A stretch of 64,000 nt of DNA from Candidatus Vicinibacter affinis (GTDB lineage Bacteria > Bacteroidota > Bacteroidia > Chitinophagales > Saprospiraceae), in assembly GCA_016714365.1 (NCBI GenBank), contig JADJNH010000005.1:434001-498000 (forward strand), in the 5' to 3' direction. The position numbers and the translations under genes are program-made. Below are positions 47,801-57,167 of this stretch, piece after piece (position 1 is the stretch's first letter; the number at the start of each line of letters is the position of its first letter). The notes under the pieces were generated by a model that was given only the letters and a program-made list of their open reading frames with translations, did no database searches and had not been told where the DNA came from.

Positions 47801-47922
47801 CTTATGCAAATTCTTCGGTCAGAGAAATAATTTTGCGAAGCAGTGAATTCCAAGATCCGGAATTTGAAAAAGAAATGAAAGAATTGCTTTCCAAATATGA
47901 CTTAGCACCGGTTAATAATTGA
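44863..47922 (+). CDS. DUF2723 (GT117) polytopic membrane protein, probable O-glycosyltransferase
   Basis: 1019 aa. The family-defining opening is SVERTGSLWDCGEFVLGAYKLQVVHPPGAPLF (residues about 27-58, with the acidic D-C-G-E expected in the first external loop). About ten membrane spans follow to residue 590, then a soluble C-terminal half with helical, TPR-like character. DUF2723 proteins are GT-C fold enzymes, named GT117, related to animal TMEM260 O-mannosyltransferases. Substrate here is unknown; glycosylation of exported proteins is a reasonable inference. It starts a probable operon with rpiB (6 nt) and the M28 peptidase. Confidence 0.88.
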   Translation: MNSKINKVNLTGWLVFLITLTVYFFSVERTGSLWDCGEFVLGAYKLQVVHPPGAPLFLIIGRMFTWVADVLSDDPSKIAFAVNLMSGICSALAATFICWVTIIFGKISLYGRGRDEEASQDLGVMGAGLVAGLATAFATSVWFSAVEGEVYSMSTMFTTMTLWAAVKWYYLSNEPKNDRWLIFSLYSAGLSIGVHLLSLLAFPTIAILYYYKKWEKKSFLGFCVAGSVGVISIILFQALIVSGIPQLWSMFEMLCVNSFGLPFHSGLIPTVALLAYIFYYGLKKSKEKGNDLVYKLFLTGLLITISYTPVGVVLLRAMANPPINMNAPNDVVRLLPYINREQYGDRSLLKGPHFDAKPIDTKSTDRYGRVGSKYVVVDRKFDYVYSKRDQIFLPRIGHNDQGRVQLHRMWMDYLVDNKTGTPTMLYNLKFLWAYQFGWMYWRYFYWNFVGKENGEQGFFPWDKKDGHWLSGISAIDSQRLYNQSQLPRVIREDQSRNTYFFLPLIFGLLGVVFHARRDRNDFLALLVLWLITGLGLCFFNNSPPNEPRERDYVLVGSIFTFCIWIGLGVLFLVDLFRRQIKMSNTLSGVIATCVVLSAPVIMGMQNFDDHSRNGITAARDYAINILESCQPNSIIFTYGDNDTYPVWYAQEVEGIRRDVRVINLSLIAVDWYIESQRRKVNDSPPIKMSIPSEKYRGFLRNQIFYFNPAGEGAPDVEMSSGQFLKFIGEDHPISAGSGREFETFMPTKKVAIEYDPAKALSSGMIQPGDTSIVNRIPLSLNANYITKDDLAVLDIIHSNINDRPIYFSVTCQIEKLMGLEDYTSMEGLALRIVPVRTPSDRSMFIYGSGKMDVDKTYGALMNKFKWGNFDKQKLFVDHSYAPSVQGLRMMMMRLASLYEARGDKEKAAAVALRYFESFPNMNFQYDLRVMPFIQSLVSAGKLDDAKKHLRILATETADMMNFYNSLSAEELKSSFQQEKAYANSSVREIILRSSEFQDPEFEKEMKELLSKYDLAPVNN

Positions 47923-47928
47923 TGTAAA

Positions 47929-48366
47929 ATGTCCAGAGTAATTGCAATTGGATCTGATCATGCTGGTTTTGATTTAAAGAACTTACTGATAAAAAATCTT
48001 GAGTCCAAAGGATATAAGGTAATGGATCAAGGTTGTTTTGATATGGAATCTGTTGATTATCCTGATTTTGGTCATTTGGTAAGCGCAGCAATATTGAATC
48101 ATGTTGCAGAATTGGGAATCGTTATTTGTGGTAGCGGAAACGGAATAGCCATGTCTGCCAATCGTCATCCTGGAATTAGATGTGCCTTATGCTGGACACC
48201 TGAAATTGCCAGTCTGGCAAGGTCTCACAACGATGCAAACATTTTGAGTTTGCCGGCAAGGTTTATTGATGAACAAGTAGCTCTATCTATTGTAGAAACT
48301 TTTCTTTTGAAGGATTTTGAAGGAGGAAGACATCAAAGGAGAGTAGATAAAATTGAGATTGCATGA
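47929..48366 (+). CDS. rpiB: Ribose 5-phosphate isomerase B
   Basis: 145 aa, normal length. Interconverts ribose 5-phosphate and ribulose 5-phosphate in the pentose phosphate pathway. Motifs: IGSDHAGFDLKN, VDYPDFG, ICGSGNGIAMSANRHPGIRCALC (catalytic Cys in CGSGNG) and SRSHNDAN-like ARSHNDANILSLPAR. Its last codon overlaps the start of the M28 gene by 4 nt (ATGA). Confidence 0.97.
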   Translation: MSRVIAIGSDHAGFDLKNLLIKNLESKGYKVMDQGCFDMESVDYPDFGHLVSAAILNHVAELGIVICGSGNGIAMSANRHPGIRCALCWTPEIASLARSHNDANILSLPARFIDEQVALSIVETFLLKDFEGGRHQRRVDKIEIA

Positions 48367-49973
48367 AATCCATTTTATTAAACCTCTGTTTAATATTAGT
48401 AATTTTTCCGGGTTTTGCACAAAAGAAATTTATAAGTTCTGTTCATTTTCCGGATACCACAAAAAAAATTATCAGAGATGAAATTTCGGTTTTATCTGAA
48501 GTAATCAAGGCTTCAGAATTGAAACCAATTTTAGAATTTCTTGCCTCAGATTCTTGTGAGGGTAGAGAACTTGGCACCAGAGGCAACGACAGGGCAGCAG
48601 AATACCTGGCTTCTAAATTCAATGATTATGGAATCCAAAAGATAGGGAATAAGGGAGATTATTTTCAACAAGTAGGTTTTAAATGGATTTCCTGGAAAAA
48701 CATTAATGTAGAAATTAATGGATTCCCGTATAAAAATATTTGGGATTTTGTCAGTTTGCCAACTGACAATGAAGATTTAAATTTTAATCTGAATGAAATA
48801 GTTTTCCTTGGCTATGGTATTGAATCTTCTCAATACAACGATTACAAAAATGTCAATGTAAAAGATAAAGTGATACTTATTTATAATGGCGAGCCATTTT
48901 CAAAAAAAGGATTGAGTTATGTGAATGGAAAAACCACAGCATCTATTTGGTCAGAGAGTTTGGAACTGAAATTGATGGCTGCTAAAAAAAATGGCGTCAA
49001 ATGTGTATTCATTATAGAAGACAAATTCAAGGAATTAGTGGATGCAAAGAGAGCACTTATGCTATCTCCTACTGTATTATTGGATAAAGATGAAACTGCA
49101 AAAAATCAATTGTGTAATTCAATTCATCTGTCATCATCAATGGCTGTAAAGTTGTTGGGGAAATCACTAAAAAAGGCAATTTCTACCAGAGATAAAATTC
49201 AATCAAAAGGCAAACCACGACATTTTAACATAAAGCAAATTGTAAAGATCGAACAGGAAAGGGAGATTGGATCGGTGACTGGTCGTAACATTATGGGGTA
49301 TATAGAGGGCACAGATAAGAAAAATGAAATTTTGATTCTTACAGCTCATTACGATCATATTGGGATGAGAGGTAAGGATGTTTTTAATGGCGCAGATGAC
49401 AATGCCTCCGGGTCTTCCACACTGACCCAGATTGCACGGGCATTTCAAGTCGCAAAAAACAGTGGAAAAGGCCCCAGAAGATCTGTCTTGTGTCTACTGC
49501 TTACTGGGGAGGAGAAAGGTCTGTTGGGCAGTATGTATTATGTTGGCAATCCAAGATTTCCACTACAGCAAACAATTGCTGATATCAATATGGATATGGT
49601 GGGTAGGATAGATGAAAAGTATAAACCTAATGGAAAGTATATTTATGTAATAGGTTCTGATAGATTAAGCAGTGAGTTACATCTAGTAAATGAAAAAGTT
49701 AATAATGATTACAGTCATCTGATAATGGATTACACTTATAATGGTGAGAATGATCCCAACAAATATTATTATCGGTCGGATCATTATAATTTTGCTGAAA
49801 AGGGAATACCTGCCATTTTTTTCTTTAATGGCACGCATGAGGATTATCACCGGATAGGAGACGATGCCTGGAAAATTGATTATAATAAGATGGAACTCAT
49901 TGGAAGACACATCTTTATTCTAGCCTGGGAATTAGCAAACCGGGATCACAAAATTTCACGGGACAACAATTAA
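48363..49973 (+). CDS. Secreted M28-family aminopeptidase
   Basis: 536 aa. Signal peptide with cleavage near GFAQ. A protease-associated (PA) insert occupies roughly residues 120-270. The M28 zinc site is visible: HYDHIG (His ligand), FNGADDNASGSS (bridging Asp), LTGEEKGLLGS (catalytic Glu and ligand Glu), NMDMVGR and a final NGTHEDYHRIGDD with the last His. The Glu-Glu-Lys order is typical. Removes N-terminal residues from peptides, likely periplasmic or extracellular. Translationally coupled to rpiB; just upstream of two peptide transporters. Confidence 0.93.
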   Translation: MKSILLNLCLILVIFPGFAQKKFISSVHFPDTTKKIIRDEISVLSEVIKASELKPILEFLASDSCEGRELGTRGNDRAAEYLASKFNDYGIQKIGNKGDYFQQVGFKWISWKNINVEINGFPYKNIWDFVSLPTDNEDLNFNLNEIVFLGYGIESSQYNDYKNVNVKDKVILIYNGEPFSKKGLSYVNGKTTASIWSESLELKLMAAKKNGVKCVFIIEDKFKELVDAKRALMLSPTVLLDKDETAKNQLCNSIHLSSSMAVKLLGKSLKKAISTRDKIQSKGKPRHFNIKQIVKIEQEREIGSVTGRNIMGYIEGTDKKNEILILTAHYDHIGMRGKDVFNGADDNASGSSTLTQIARAFQVAKNSGKGPRRSVLCLLLTGEEKGLLGSMYYVGNPRFPLQQTIADINMDMVGRIDEKYKPNGKYIYVIGSDRLSSELHLVNEKVNNDYSHLIMDYTYNGENDPNKYYYRSDHYNFAEKGIPAIFFFNGTHEDYHRIGDDAWKIDYNKMELIGRHIFILAWELANRDHKISRDNN

Positions 49974-50153
49974 ACCCGGACTTGCTTATTTTGCTTGTTT
50001 TATAAATTTATCTCTTATAGTAAAATTATAGGTAATGCATTTATATATGCAAATTTGTATAATGCATTTAATTTAAATGTATTGCTTATTCAATCATCAG
50101 AATCCTCTATATTTAGACTTTCAAACAAGATATAACAACAAAACCAACTACTT

Positions 50154-51827
50154 ATGAATGCAGAAACAAAACAAAGCCACCCGAAGGGATTATGGGTCCT
50201 GTTTGGTACAGAGATGTGGGAAAGATTCAACTTTTATGGCATGCGGACCATACTCACTCTTTTTATTGTAAATGCTTTAGCCATGTCAAAAGAAGAGTCT
50301 TCAATTATTTATGGAGGCTTTCTGGGATTGTGTTATTTGACACCGATGCTCGGCGGCTTTATTTCAGATAGATTTCTGGGAAATCGTTATTGCATCATGT
50401 TAGGTGGTCTATTGATGGCAATTGGACAATTATTACTTTTTACCAGTGCAAATATATTTGATACCAATTTGGAATTGGCGAGAACTGTTTTATATGTTGC
50501 TCTTGGAGTTATTATTTTGGGAAATGGTTTTTTCAAACCAAACATATCGAGTATGGTTGGTAGTCTCTATCCAAGAGGAGAAAAGAATAAATTAGACACA
50601 GCCTTTACCATATTTTATATGGGAATTAATATTGGTGCTTTTTTAGGTCAATTTATTTGCCCAATCGTAGGTGATGTAGTGGATGTAAATGGAACAAGAG
50701 ACGTGTTTGCTTTTAAGTGGGGATTCTTAGCTGCTGCCTGTGCGATGGTAATTGGAACGCTGACTTTTTTCCTTTTAAAAGACAAGTATGTGAAAACACC
50801 TGAGGGAAGACCGATTGGTGATTTACCATCGAGAAACATCAGCTCAGATTTTGAAGAAGGTGAAGCAACTAAAGCGACATTTACTCAGACCTCTATACTT
50901 ATTGCCTTTGGTGTTTTTTCCGTTTTGGGGTTTGTTTTCCATTATTTCTTTGGACAGAATTATATATATTCATTAATTTACGCCAGTGGTCTTACATTGG
51001 CTGGTTTAATCTTAAGTGATAAATCACTTACAAAAGTGGAAACAGATAGGATTCTGGTAATTTATATTGTATCTTTTTTTGTTATTTTCTTTTGGGCTGC
51101 TTTTGAGCAGGCAGGATCATCTCTGACTTTTATTGCCGATAATCAAACGGATAGAAATTTTCTTGGATGGAACATGCCTCCATCTATGGTACAGATTTTT
51201 AATGGGATTTTCGTAGTGATGTTAGCCATACCATTCAGTATGTTATGGGATAAATTAAGGGCTCATGATAAAGAACCTATTTCGCCCATGAAACAAGCAA
51301 TTGGTCTTGCGCTCATTGCCTTAAGTTATTTCATAATTGCACACAATGTTAAAGATCTGGGCAACGATGGTTTATTGGCAATAAAATGGTTGATACTACT
51401 TTATTTGATTCAAACTTTAGGAGAACTTTGTCTTTCACCAATTGGATTATCGCTCGTAGGAAAATTAGCACCTAAAAGATTTGCCTCGTTATTATTTGGT
51501 GTTTTCTTTTTGTCAAACGCTTCGGGTTATGCACTTGCAGGAACACTGGGTGCAATATTACCTGCTACCGGTGAACAATACACCAAAGCAACTTCATTGG
51601 GAATAGACTTAAAGGCAATCTTGGATAAAACAGTTACTCCAACCGCTGAACAATTACAATTACTTGCAACCAATAAGATTAGCGATCATTATCCAGTTTT
51701 TGCAGGATTTACCATCCATAGTTTGTATGAATTTTTTATGGTATTTGTGGTCCTTTGTGGTATAGCGGCATTACTACTATTCTCATTGACACCAAGGTTA
51801 AAAAAGATGATGCATGGTGTTAATTAA
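50154..51827 (+). CDS. POT-family peptide:proton symporter 1
   Basis: 557 aa with about 14 membrane spans. The E-x-x-E-R proton-coupling motif is TEMWERFNFYGMR (residues about 20-32); the PTR2 signature appears as GGFISDRFLGNRY and FYMGINIGAFLGQF. Imports di- and tripeptides driven by the proton gradient. Followed by its own terminator and then by a second POT gene. Similar length to, but clearly diverged from, its neighbour. Confidence 0.93.
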   Translation: MNAETKQSHPKGLWVLFGTEMWERFNFYGMRTILTLFIVNALAMSKEESSIIYGGFLGLCYLTPMLGGFISDRFLGNRYCIMLGGLLMAIGQLLLFTSANIFDTNLELARTVLYVALGVIILGNGFFKPNISSMVGSLYPRGEKNKLDTAFTIFYMGINIGAFLGQFICPIVGDVVDVNGTRDVFAFKWGFLAAACAMVIGTLTFFLLKDKYVKTPEGRPIGDLPSRNISSDFEEGEATKATFTQTSILIAFGVFSVLGFVFHYFFGQNYIYSLIYASGLTLAGLILSDKSLTKVETDRILVIYIVSFFVIFFWAAFEQAGSSLTFIADNQTDRNFLGWNMPPSMVQIFNGIFVVMLAIPFSMLWDKLRAHDKEPISPMKQAIGLALIALSYFIIAHNVKDLGNDGLLAIKWLILLYLIQTLGELCLSPIGLSLVGKLAPKRFASLLFGVFFLSNASGYALAGTLGAILPATGEQYTKATSLGIDLKAILDKTVTPTAEQLQLLATNKISDHYPVFAGFTIHSLYEFFMVFVVLCGIAALLLFSLTPRLKKMMHGVN

Positions 51828-51863
51828 TTTTGAATTATATTGAAATTGTTGAATTAAAATTAT

Positions 51864-51893
51864 AGGGTGAATCTAATCATTCACCCTTTTTTA
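51864..51893 (+). terminator. Terminator between the two POT transporter genes
   Basis: 9-bp perfect stem (51864-51872 with 51879-51887), CTAATC loop, then six T. It implies separate expression or attenuation of the second transporter. Confidence 0.85.
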
Positions 51894-51919
51894 TTGTATT
51901 CGAAAAAACTAACCGTATC

Positions 51920-53590
51920 ATGAATCAAATTCAAGATCGAAAACATCCAAAAGCTCTTCCTTTTCTATTCTTTAGTGAAATGTGGGAAAGGTTTGGATAC
52001 TATCTCATGATTGGGATCTTTACTTTGTATTTAAAAGATGTAAAGGAGGGATTTGGAATGACAGAGGCTGAAGCTTCCGATCTCTATGGTACTTTTATTG
52101 CTTTGGTGTTTCTTACACCTTTTCTTGGAGGATTGTTAGCAGATAGGTATTTCGGGTATAGAAAATCAATAATATTTGGTGGAATATTGATGGCCATTGG
52201 ATATTGCATGATGTTTTTCCATTCATTACCCATTTTGTATATAGCCATGACAATGGTTATTGTTGGAAATGGTTTTTTTAAACCTAATATTTCTACTTTA
52301 TTGGGAAATGTTTATAACAAGGCGGAGTATATTGATCGAAAGGATGAAGGTTATAATATTTTTTACATGGGAATTAATATTGGAGCTTTTATTTGCAATT
52401 TTTTTGGAGCTGCTTTGTACACTATGTTGGGTTGGGGTTATGCTTTCCTTGCTGCAGGAGTGGGAATGGTTATTGGTGTAATTGTATTTATTGTTGGGAC
52501 CAGACATTATAAAGATGCTGATGTAATTAAAGGAGTAAGAGAAGGAGAAATGAGTTTTACGAGGATACTTTTCTTAATTTTATTTCCAAGCTTGATCGCT
52601 GGTATTTTAGGTTGGTTGATCAATGGTGTGACTACGGACAGCAATCCAGGCGGAAATATTTTTGGTAGTGACAGTACCGATGCTTTTATTTTTGCATGCA
52701 TTCCGGTTTTGTACTTTTATTTTTCATTGTGGAAAAAAGCAACTTTGGAAGATAAACGCCCCATTGCTGCATTGTTGGCCATTTTTTTGGTTGTCATATT
52801 ATTTTGGGCAGTCTTTAAGCAAAATGGATCAGCTTTAAATACATGGGCGGATCGATATACTAACAGAGAAGTTACAGGTACAACTGAAAAAGTATTTCTT
52901 GCATTGAAACAGGCAAAACCATTGGAATACAAACTTGATTCCATTGCAAAATATGATGAACTGTTTCGAATACAAAAGGTATCCGGGGTAATCGTCAAAG
53001 AGTATAATTACCCAGTCTATTTTAGAAATGTCCCAAAAGAAAAGCTTCCGGAAGAAGGCTCTAAAATTAGCCTTTGGATTACCAGTTTAAGCCAATCTAT
53101 TAATCCAGGTTGGGTCATTATTCTTACCCCCTTGGTTGTTGCTTTCTTTACATTTCTCAGAAGGAAAAACAGGGAACCAAATACCACTACAAAAATTGCT
53201 TATGGATTATTAATATCTGCATTAGCCGTTTTGGTTATGGTGGCTGCAGTAAAATCTGGTGCCAACGGCACTGAGAAGGTAAGTGTTTGGTGGTTGATAG
53301 CCAGTTATGGAGTGATCACGGTAGGTGAATTATTTTTAAGTCCAATGGGATTATCACTGGTATCCAAGTTAAGCCCGGCACACATCACCAGTTTGATGAT
53401 GGGTGGATGGTTTTTAGCTACAAGTATTGGTAATAAACTTTCCGGGGTATTAGCCAGCAGTTGGGATGGATATACCGACAAATCGGTTTATTTTCTTGTA
53501 AATTTTGGATTACTGGGTGCTGCTGCTCTAATTGGTTTTATAATGCTTCGATGGCTTAATGGAATCATGAAAGAAAAAAATATTCATTAA
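51920..53590 (+). CDS. POT-family peptide:proton symporter 2
   Basis: 556 aa with about 14 membrane spans. SEMWERFGYYLM is the E-x-x-E-R motif; GGLLADRYFGYRKSI and FYMGINIGAFICNFF form the family signatures. An inserted soluble loop of about 75 residues (about 310-390, ending near LPEEGSKISLWITS) is longer than in the first transporter. Starts 26 nt after the terminator of the first POT gene. Probably a different peptide specificity. Confidence 0.93.
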   Translation: MNQIQDRKHPKALPFLFFSEMWERFGYYLMIGIFTLYLKDVKEGFGMTEAEASDLYGTFIALVFLTPFLGGLLADRYFGYRKSIIFGGILMAIGYCMMFFHSLPILYIAMTMVIVGNGFFKPNISTLLGNVYNKAEYIDRKDEGYNIFYMGINIGAFICNFFGAALYTMLGWGYAFLAAGVGMVIGVIVFIVGTRHYKDADVIKGVREGEMSFTRILFLILFPSLIAGILGWLINGVTTDSNPGGNIFGSDSTDAFIFACIPVLYFYFSLWKKATLEDKRPIAALLAIFLVVILFWAVFKQNGSALNTWADRYTNREVTGTTEKVFLALKQAKPLEYKLDSIAKYDELFRIQKVSGVIVKEYNYPVYFRNVPKEKLPEEGSKISLWITSLSQSINPGWVIILTPLVVAFFTFLRRKNREPNTTTKIAYGLLISALAVLVMVAAVKSGANGTEKVSVWWLIASYGVITVGELFLSPMGLSLVSKLSPAHITSLMMGGWFLATSIGNKLSGVLASSWDGYTDKSVYFLVNFGLLGAAALIGFIMLRWLNGIMKEKNIH

Positions 53591-53706
53591 GTGGTCAATC
53601 TAAGGTGTATTCCGGAGAAATTTTAATTTAATTGTTCGAACACTTTTAGATAAAGTTTATTTAAATCAAGAAAATCTGAAACAGAGATTTAATAGGATTA
53701 ATTTAA

Positions 53707-54222
53707 TTATTTAATAAACACATCAAATTCGACAGTAACCCTGTGGTCAGAATTAGATTGTGGTATGTTGCGATACCTTAGATTTATGCTCAATTCAAAA
53801 GCCTCAAGACGGACATATGGGTGAACATCAGTTAGACCAGGGAGTAAAAAAAGTTCTCCCACCGATTCATTGGGAACTGGATACGCACTTCCAATTTGAA
53901 TTTTAGAACCTAAGTCTGCTGGATTGGAAATGAAAACTCTAACCTCTTCAAAAAAGCCATAACTCACTGGGCCTGAAAGCAGGGGTTCAATTTTTATTGA
54001 TTTTATCCTCACCATTGAAATCTTCCCATCATCAAGCATATTTGGTGCAAGGAATCCTGTCCAAAAGCTCGGTACCAGGCTGGTATAAACATGGGTTAAT
54101 AATGGGTTTGAACCTGCCAGGATGTCAAAATCCATCAGGTATTCTAGTTTATATTGACCGTTCTCTTGTTTTTGACAAGAAAGAAACCATAAACTGAGGA
54201 ACAGGACCTGGATTAGTTTCAT
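53707..54222 (-). CDS. Hypothetical lipoprotein (171 aa)
   Basis: Not recognised. The frame is open to 54267, but the Met at 54222 directly starts a lipoprotein signal (MKLIQVLFLSLWFLSC), so I use that start. The mature part is beta-rich with no Cys and ends HRVTVEFDVFIK. Outer-membrane location is inferred from the lipobox. Divergent from aconitase; no partner suggested by context. Confidence 0.7.
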   Translation of the reverse strand: MKLIQVLFLSLWFLSCQKQENGQYKLEYLMDFDILAGSNPLLTHVYTSLVPSFWTGFLAPNMLDDGKISMVRIKSIKIEPLLSGPVSYGFFEEVRVFISNPADLGSKIQIGSAYPVPNESVGELFLLPGLTDVHPYVRLEAFELSINLRYRNIPQSNSDHRVTVEFDVFIK

Positions 54223-54338
54223 TAGTTTATCAAACGTTTTATGGAGATTTCTGTTTTGTTGGAACAAATTTTAATTAAATCTCATCTATTTTATAATTTT
54301 TTTGTTTGTGAATCTATAGGGCTAAAAGTTAATTTGGC

Positions 54339-54369
54339 TTTGTATTACCATTAGATACGAGTAGATTTG
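54339..54369 (+). promoter_or_regulatory. Promoter of the aconitase gene
   Basis: TTTG at 54339-54342, 19-nt spacer, TAGATTTG at 54362-54369. The predicted leader is about 40 nt. Confidence 0.8.
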
Positions 54370-54414
54370 CAGCGCAAATGAAAGTATAATTAAATAATTT
54401 TAACATAAAGGCTC

Positions 54415-56685
54415 ATGTCACAACCATTTGATTTTGATCTCTTAAAAAATCATTATGAAAACTTTAGCAATAAAGTTAAATCAGCAAGATCCATTTTAGG
54501 CAGACCATTAAGTCTGAGTGAGAAAATTCTTTATGGACATCTTCATCCAGAATCCCCTATTCAAGAATATGCAAGGGGAAAAGATTATGTCTTTTTTGCC
54601 CCAGATAGGGTTGCCATGCAAGATGCAACGGCGCAAATGGCTCTGCTTCAATTTATGACTTGTGGAAAATCGAAAACTGCTGTACCTAGCACAGTACATT
54701 GTGACCACTTAATTTTGGCAAAAGATGGGGCAGACCAAGATCTTAAAACTTCCAATATTGAAAATTCGGAGGTTTTTGATTTTTTGAAAAGCATTTCAAC
54801 AAAATATGGAATTGGTTTTTGGAAACCCGGTGCCGGAATAATCCATCAAATTGTACTTGAAAATTATGCTTTTCCTGGAGGAATGATGATTGGTACCGAT
54901 TCGCATACTCCAAATGCCGGAGGACTTGGCATGGTGGCAATAGGGGTAGGAGGAGCAGATGCCGTAGATGTTATGGCCGGTATGCCTTGGGAACTCAAAA
55001 TGCCTAAACTCATTGGAGTAAAGCTAACTGGCGCGCTGAGTGGTTGGACTTCTGCAAAGGATGTAATTCTTAAAGTAGCCGGTATTCTGACAGTAAAAGG
55101 CGGTACAGGAGCAATTGTTGAATACTTTGGTGATGGGGCCAAATCACTTTCCTGTACAGGGAAGGGAACTATTTGTAATATGGGAGCTGAGATCGGAGCC
55201 ACCACCTCCACTTTTGGTTATGATGAGTCAATGGCAAAATATCTTAAAGCAACAGGTAGAGCAACCGTCGCTGACCTTTGTGATAAAATTGCAAGTGATT
55301 TAACCGGTGATCCTGAATGTTATGCTTCACCAGAAAAATATTTTGACCAGGTTATTCATATAGATCTTTCTTCACTCGAACCGCATGTAAATGGACCTTA
55401 TACACCGGATTTGGCCTGGCCTATTTCCGAATTTGCAAAAGCAGTGAAGGATAATGGTTATCCCGAAAAGCTTGAGGTTGGGCTGATAGGATCATGCACT
55501 AATTCTTCTTATGAAGATTTATCCCGAGCAGCTTCATTAGCTCGTCAGGCTGTTGAAAAGAAACTAAAAGTTAAATCCGAATTTACTGTGACACCCGGAT
55601 CTGAACAGATCCGTTATACCATAGACCGTGATGGATTGCTAAATGATTTTGAAAAAATGGGTGGTGTTGTCCTTGCAAATGCTTGCGGTCCTTGCATTGG
55701 ACAATGGGCCAGACACAATGCAAATCCATCAAAAAAGAATTCCATCATCACCTCTTTCAATAGAAACTTTTCAAAAAGAAACGATGGAAATGCCAATACT
55801 CATGCATTTGTGGCTTCTCCGGAAATTGTAACAGCGCTGGCCATCGCAGGTACATTAAATTTTAATCCACTGACAGATACATTAGAAAATGAAGAAGGTG
55901 TGTGGGTGCGCCTAGACCCACCAGTTGGGCACGAATTGCCACCTAAAGGCTTTGATGTGGAAGATGCTGGATATGTTGCCCCTGCAGAAAATGGACATGA
56001 AATTCAAATCAACATTAATCCCTCCAGTAAACGACTTCAAATCCTAACCCCATTTGAACCCATTAAATCTGATCAGTTAAGGGGAATGCGTGTACTCATT
56101 AAGGCAAAAGGAAAATGCACCACTGACCATATCTCAATGGCAGGACCTTGGCTTGAATTCAGAGGCCATTTGGAAAATATCTCGAATAACTGTCTCATAG
56201 GTGCAACAAACTATTTCAATGGCGAAGCAAATAAAGTGTTGAATCTTTATAATAATGAATACATGGGGGTCCCTGATTCCGCCCGGGTATATAAAGCTCA
56301 AGGGATAAGTACGGTTGTAGTAGGAGAGGAAAACTATGGTGAAGGTTCTTCAAGAGAACACGCAGCTATGGAACCAAGACATCTTGGCGTTAAAGCCGTA
56401 ATTGTAAAATCGTTTGCAAGAATTCATGAAACCAATTTGAAAAAACAAGGAATGCTCGCCTTAACTTTTGCTCAGCCTTCGGACTATGATTTAATCCGGC
56501 AGGATGATTTATTGGAAATTAAAGGTTACGAAAGCATGACGCCTGGGAAGCAATTGGAGTTGGTATTGGTGCATGCGGATGGACAAAAAGACAACATTTT
56601 ATTAAATCATACCTATAACCAGCAACAGATAGAATGGCTGGTTGAAGGATCCGCATTGAATAAAATTAGGAAAGAACTTGTCTGA
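54415..56685 (+). CDS. acn: Aconitate hydratase (mitochondrial-type)
   Basis: 756 aa, the length of the mitochondrial-type enzyme rather than the 890-aa AcnA. Converts citrate to isocitrate in the TCA cycle with a 4Fe-4S cluster. Cluster ligands: Cys in GSCTNSSYEDL and the pair in ANACGPCIGQW. Substrate motifs: GTDSHTPNAGGLGM, CTTDHISMAGPW and GEGSSREHAAMEPRHLG with the catalytic Ser/Arg. Has its own consensus promoter and stands alone before mscL. Confidence 0.97.
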   Translation: MSQPFDFDLLKNHYENFSNKVKSARSILGRPLSLSEKILYGHLHPESPIQEYARGKDYVFFAPDRVAMQDATAQMALLQFMTCGKSKTAVPSTVHCDHLILAKDGADQDLKTSNIENSEVFDFLKSISTKYGIGFWKPGAGIIHQIVLENYAFPGGMMIGTDSHTPNAGGLGMVAIGVGGADAVDVMAGMPWELKMPKLIGVKLTGALSGWTSAKDVILKVAGILTVKGGTGAIVEYFGDGAKSLSCTGKGTICNMGAEIGATTSTFGYDESMAKYLKATGRATVADLCDKIASDLTGDPECYASPEKYFDQVIHIDLSSLEPHVNGPYTPDLAWPISEFAKAVKDNGYPEKLEVGLIGSCTNSSYEDLSRAASLARQAVEKKLKVKSEFTVTPGSEQIRYTIDRDGLLNDFEKMGGVVLANACGPCIGQWARHNANPSKKNSIITSFNRNFSKRNDGNANTHAFVASPEIVTALAIAGTLNFNPLTDTLENEEGVWVRLDPPVGHELPPKGFDVEDAGYVAPAENGHEIQININPSSKRLQILTPFEPIKSDQLRGMRVLIKAKGKCTTDHISMAGPWLEFRGHLENISNNCLIGATNYFNGEANKVLNLYNNEYMGVPDSARVYKAQGISTVVVGEENYGEGSSREHAAMEPRHLGVKAVIVKSFARIHETNLKKQGMLALTFAQPSDYDLIRQDDLLEIKGYESMTPGKQLELVLVHADGQKDNILLNHTYNQQQIEWLVEGSALNKIRKELV

Positions 56686-56765
56686 TAATAAATTAATATA
56701 TATTTTTATGGGTGACTTGATGAAATACTTAAGTCGAATTTTTTTCATACTTTAAAACTTAACCC

Positions 56766-57167
56766 ATGTTTAAGGAATTCAAAGAATTTGCGTTAAAGGG
56801 AAACCTAATTGATATTGCTGTTGGTTTGGTAATGGCTACTGCCTTTACCGGTATTGTGACATCTTTTGTGGATGGAATGTTTATGCCACTGGTAGCAAAG
56901 ATTTTTCAATTAGGTGACTATAAAGAGGCAAAAATAATTTTAGATGAAGCTGTATTAAGCGCTGAAGGAAAAGTTATAAAACCTGAGAATGCAATTTTTT
57001 ATGGTAACTTTTTTTCTGCAATCATTAACTTCGTCATCATTGCATTTTTTATGTTTTCTATTGTTAAGTTGATGAATTCTATGAAAAAAGAAGAAGCTGC
57101 TGCCCCTGCAGGCCCCACATCAGAAAGTCTATTGACTGAAATCAGAGACCTGTTATCCAAGAAATAG
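56766..57167 (+). CDS. mscL: Large-conductance mechanosensitive channel
   Basis: 133 aa, typical length. Starts FKEFKEFALKGNLIDIAVGLVMATAF, the conserved N-terminal helix and pore-lining TM1; a periplasmic loop (about 45-75) and TM2 (NFFSAIINFVIIAFFMFSIVK) follow, then a C-terminal helix bundle (LLTEIRDLLSKK). Forms a pentamer that opens under hypo-osmotic shock. Starts 80 nt after aconitase. Confidence 0.97.
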   Translation: MFKEFKEFALKGNLIDIAVGLVMATAFTGIVTSFVDGMFMPLVAKIFQLGDYKEAKIILDEAVLSAEGKVIKPENAIFYGNFFSAIINFVIIAFFMFSIVKLMNSMKKEEAAAPAGPTSESLLTEIRDLLSKK

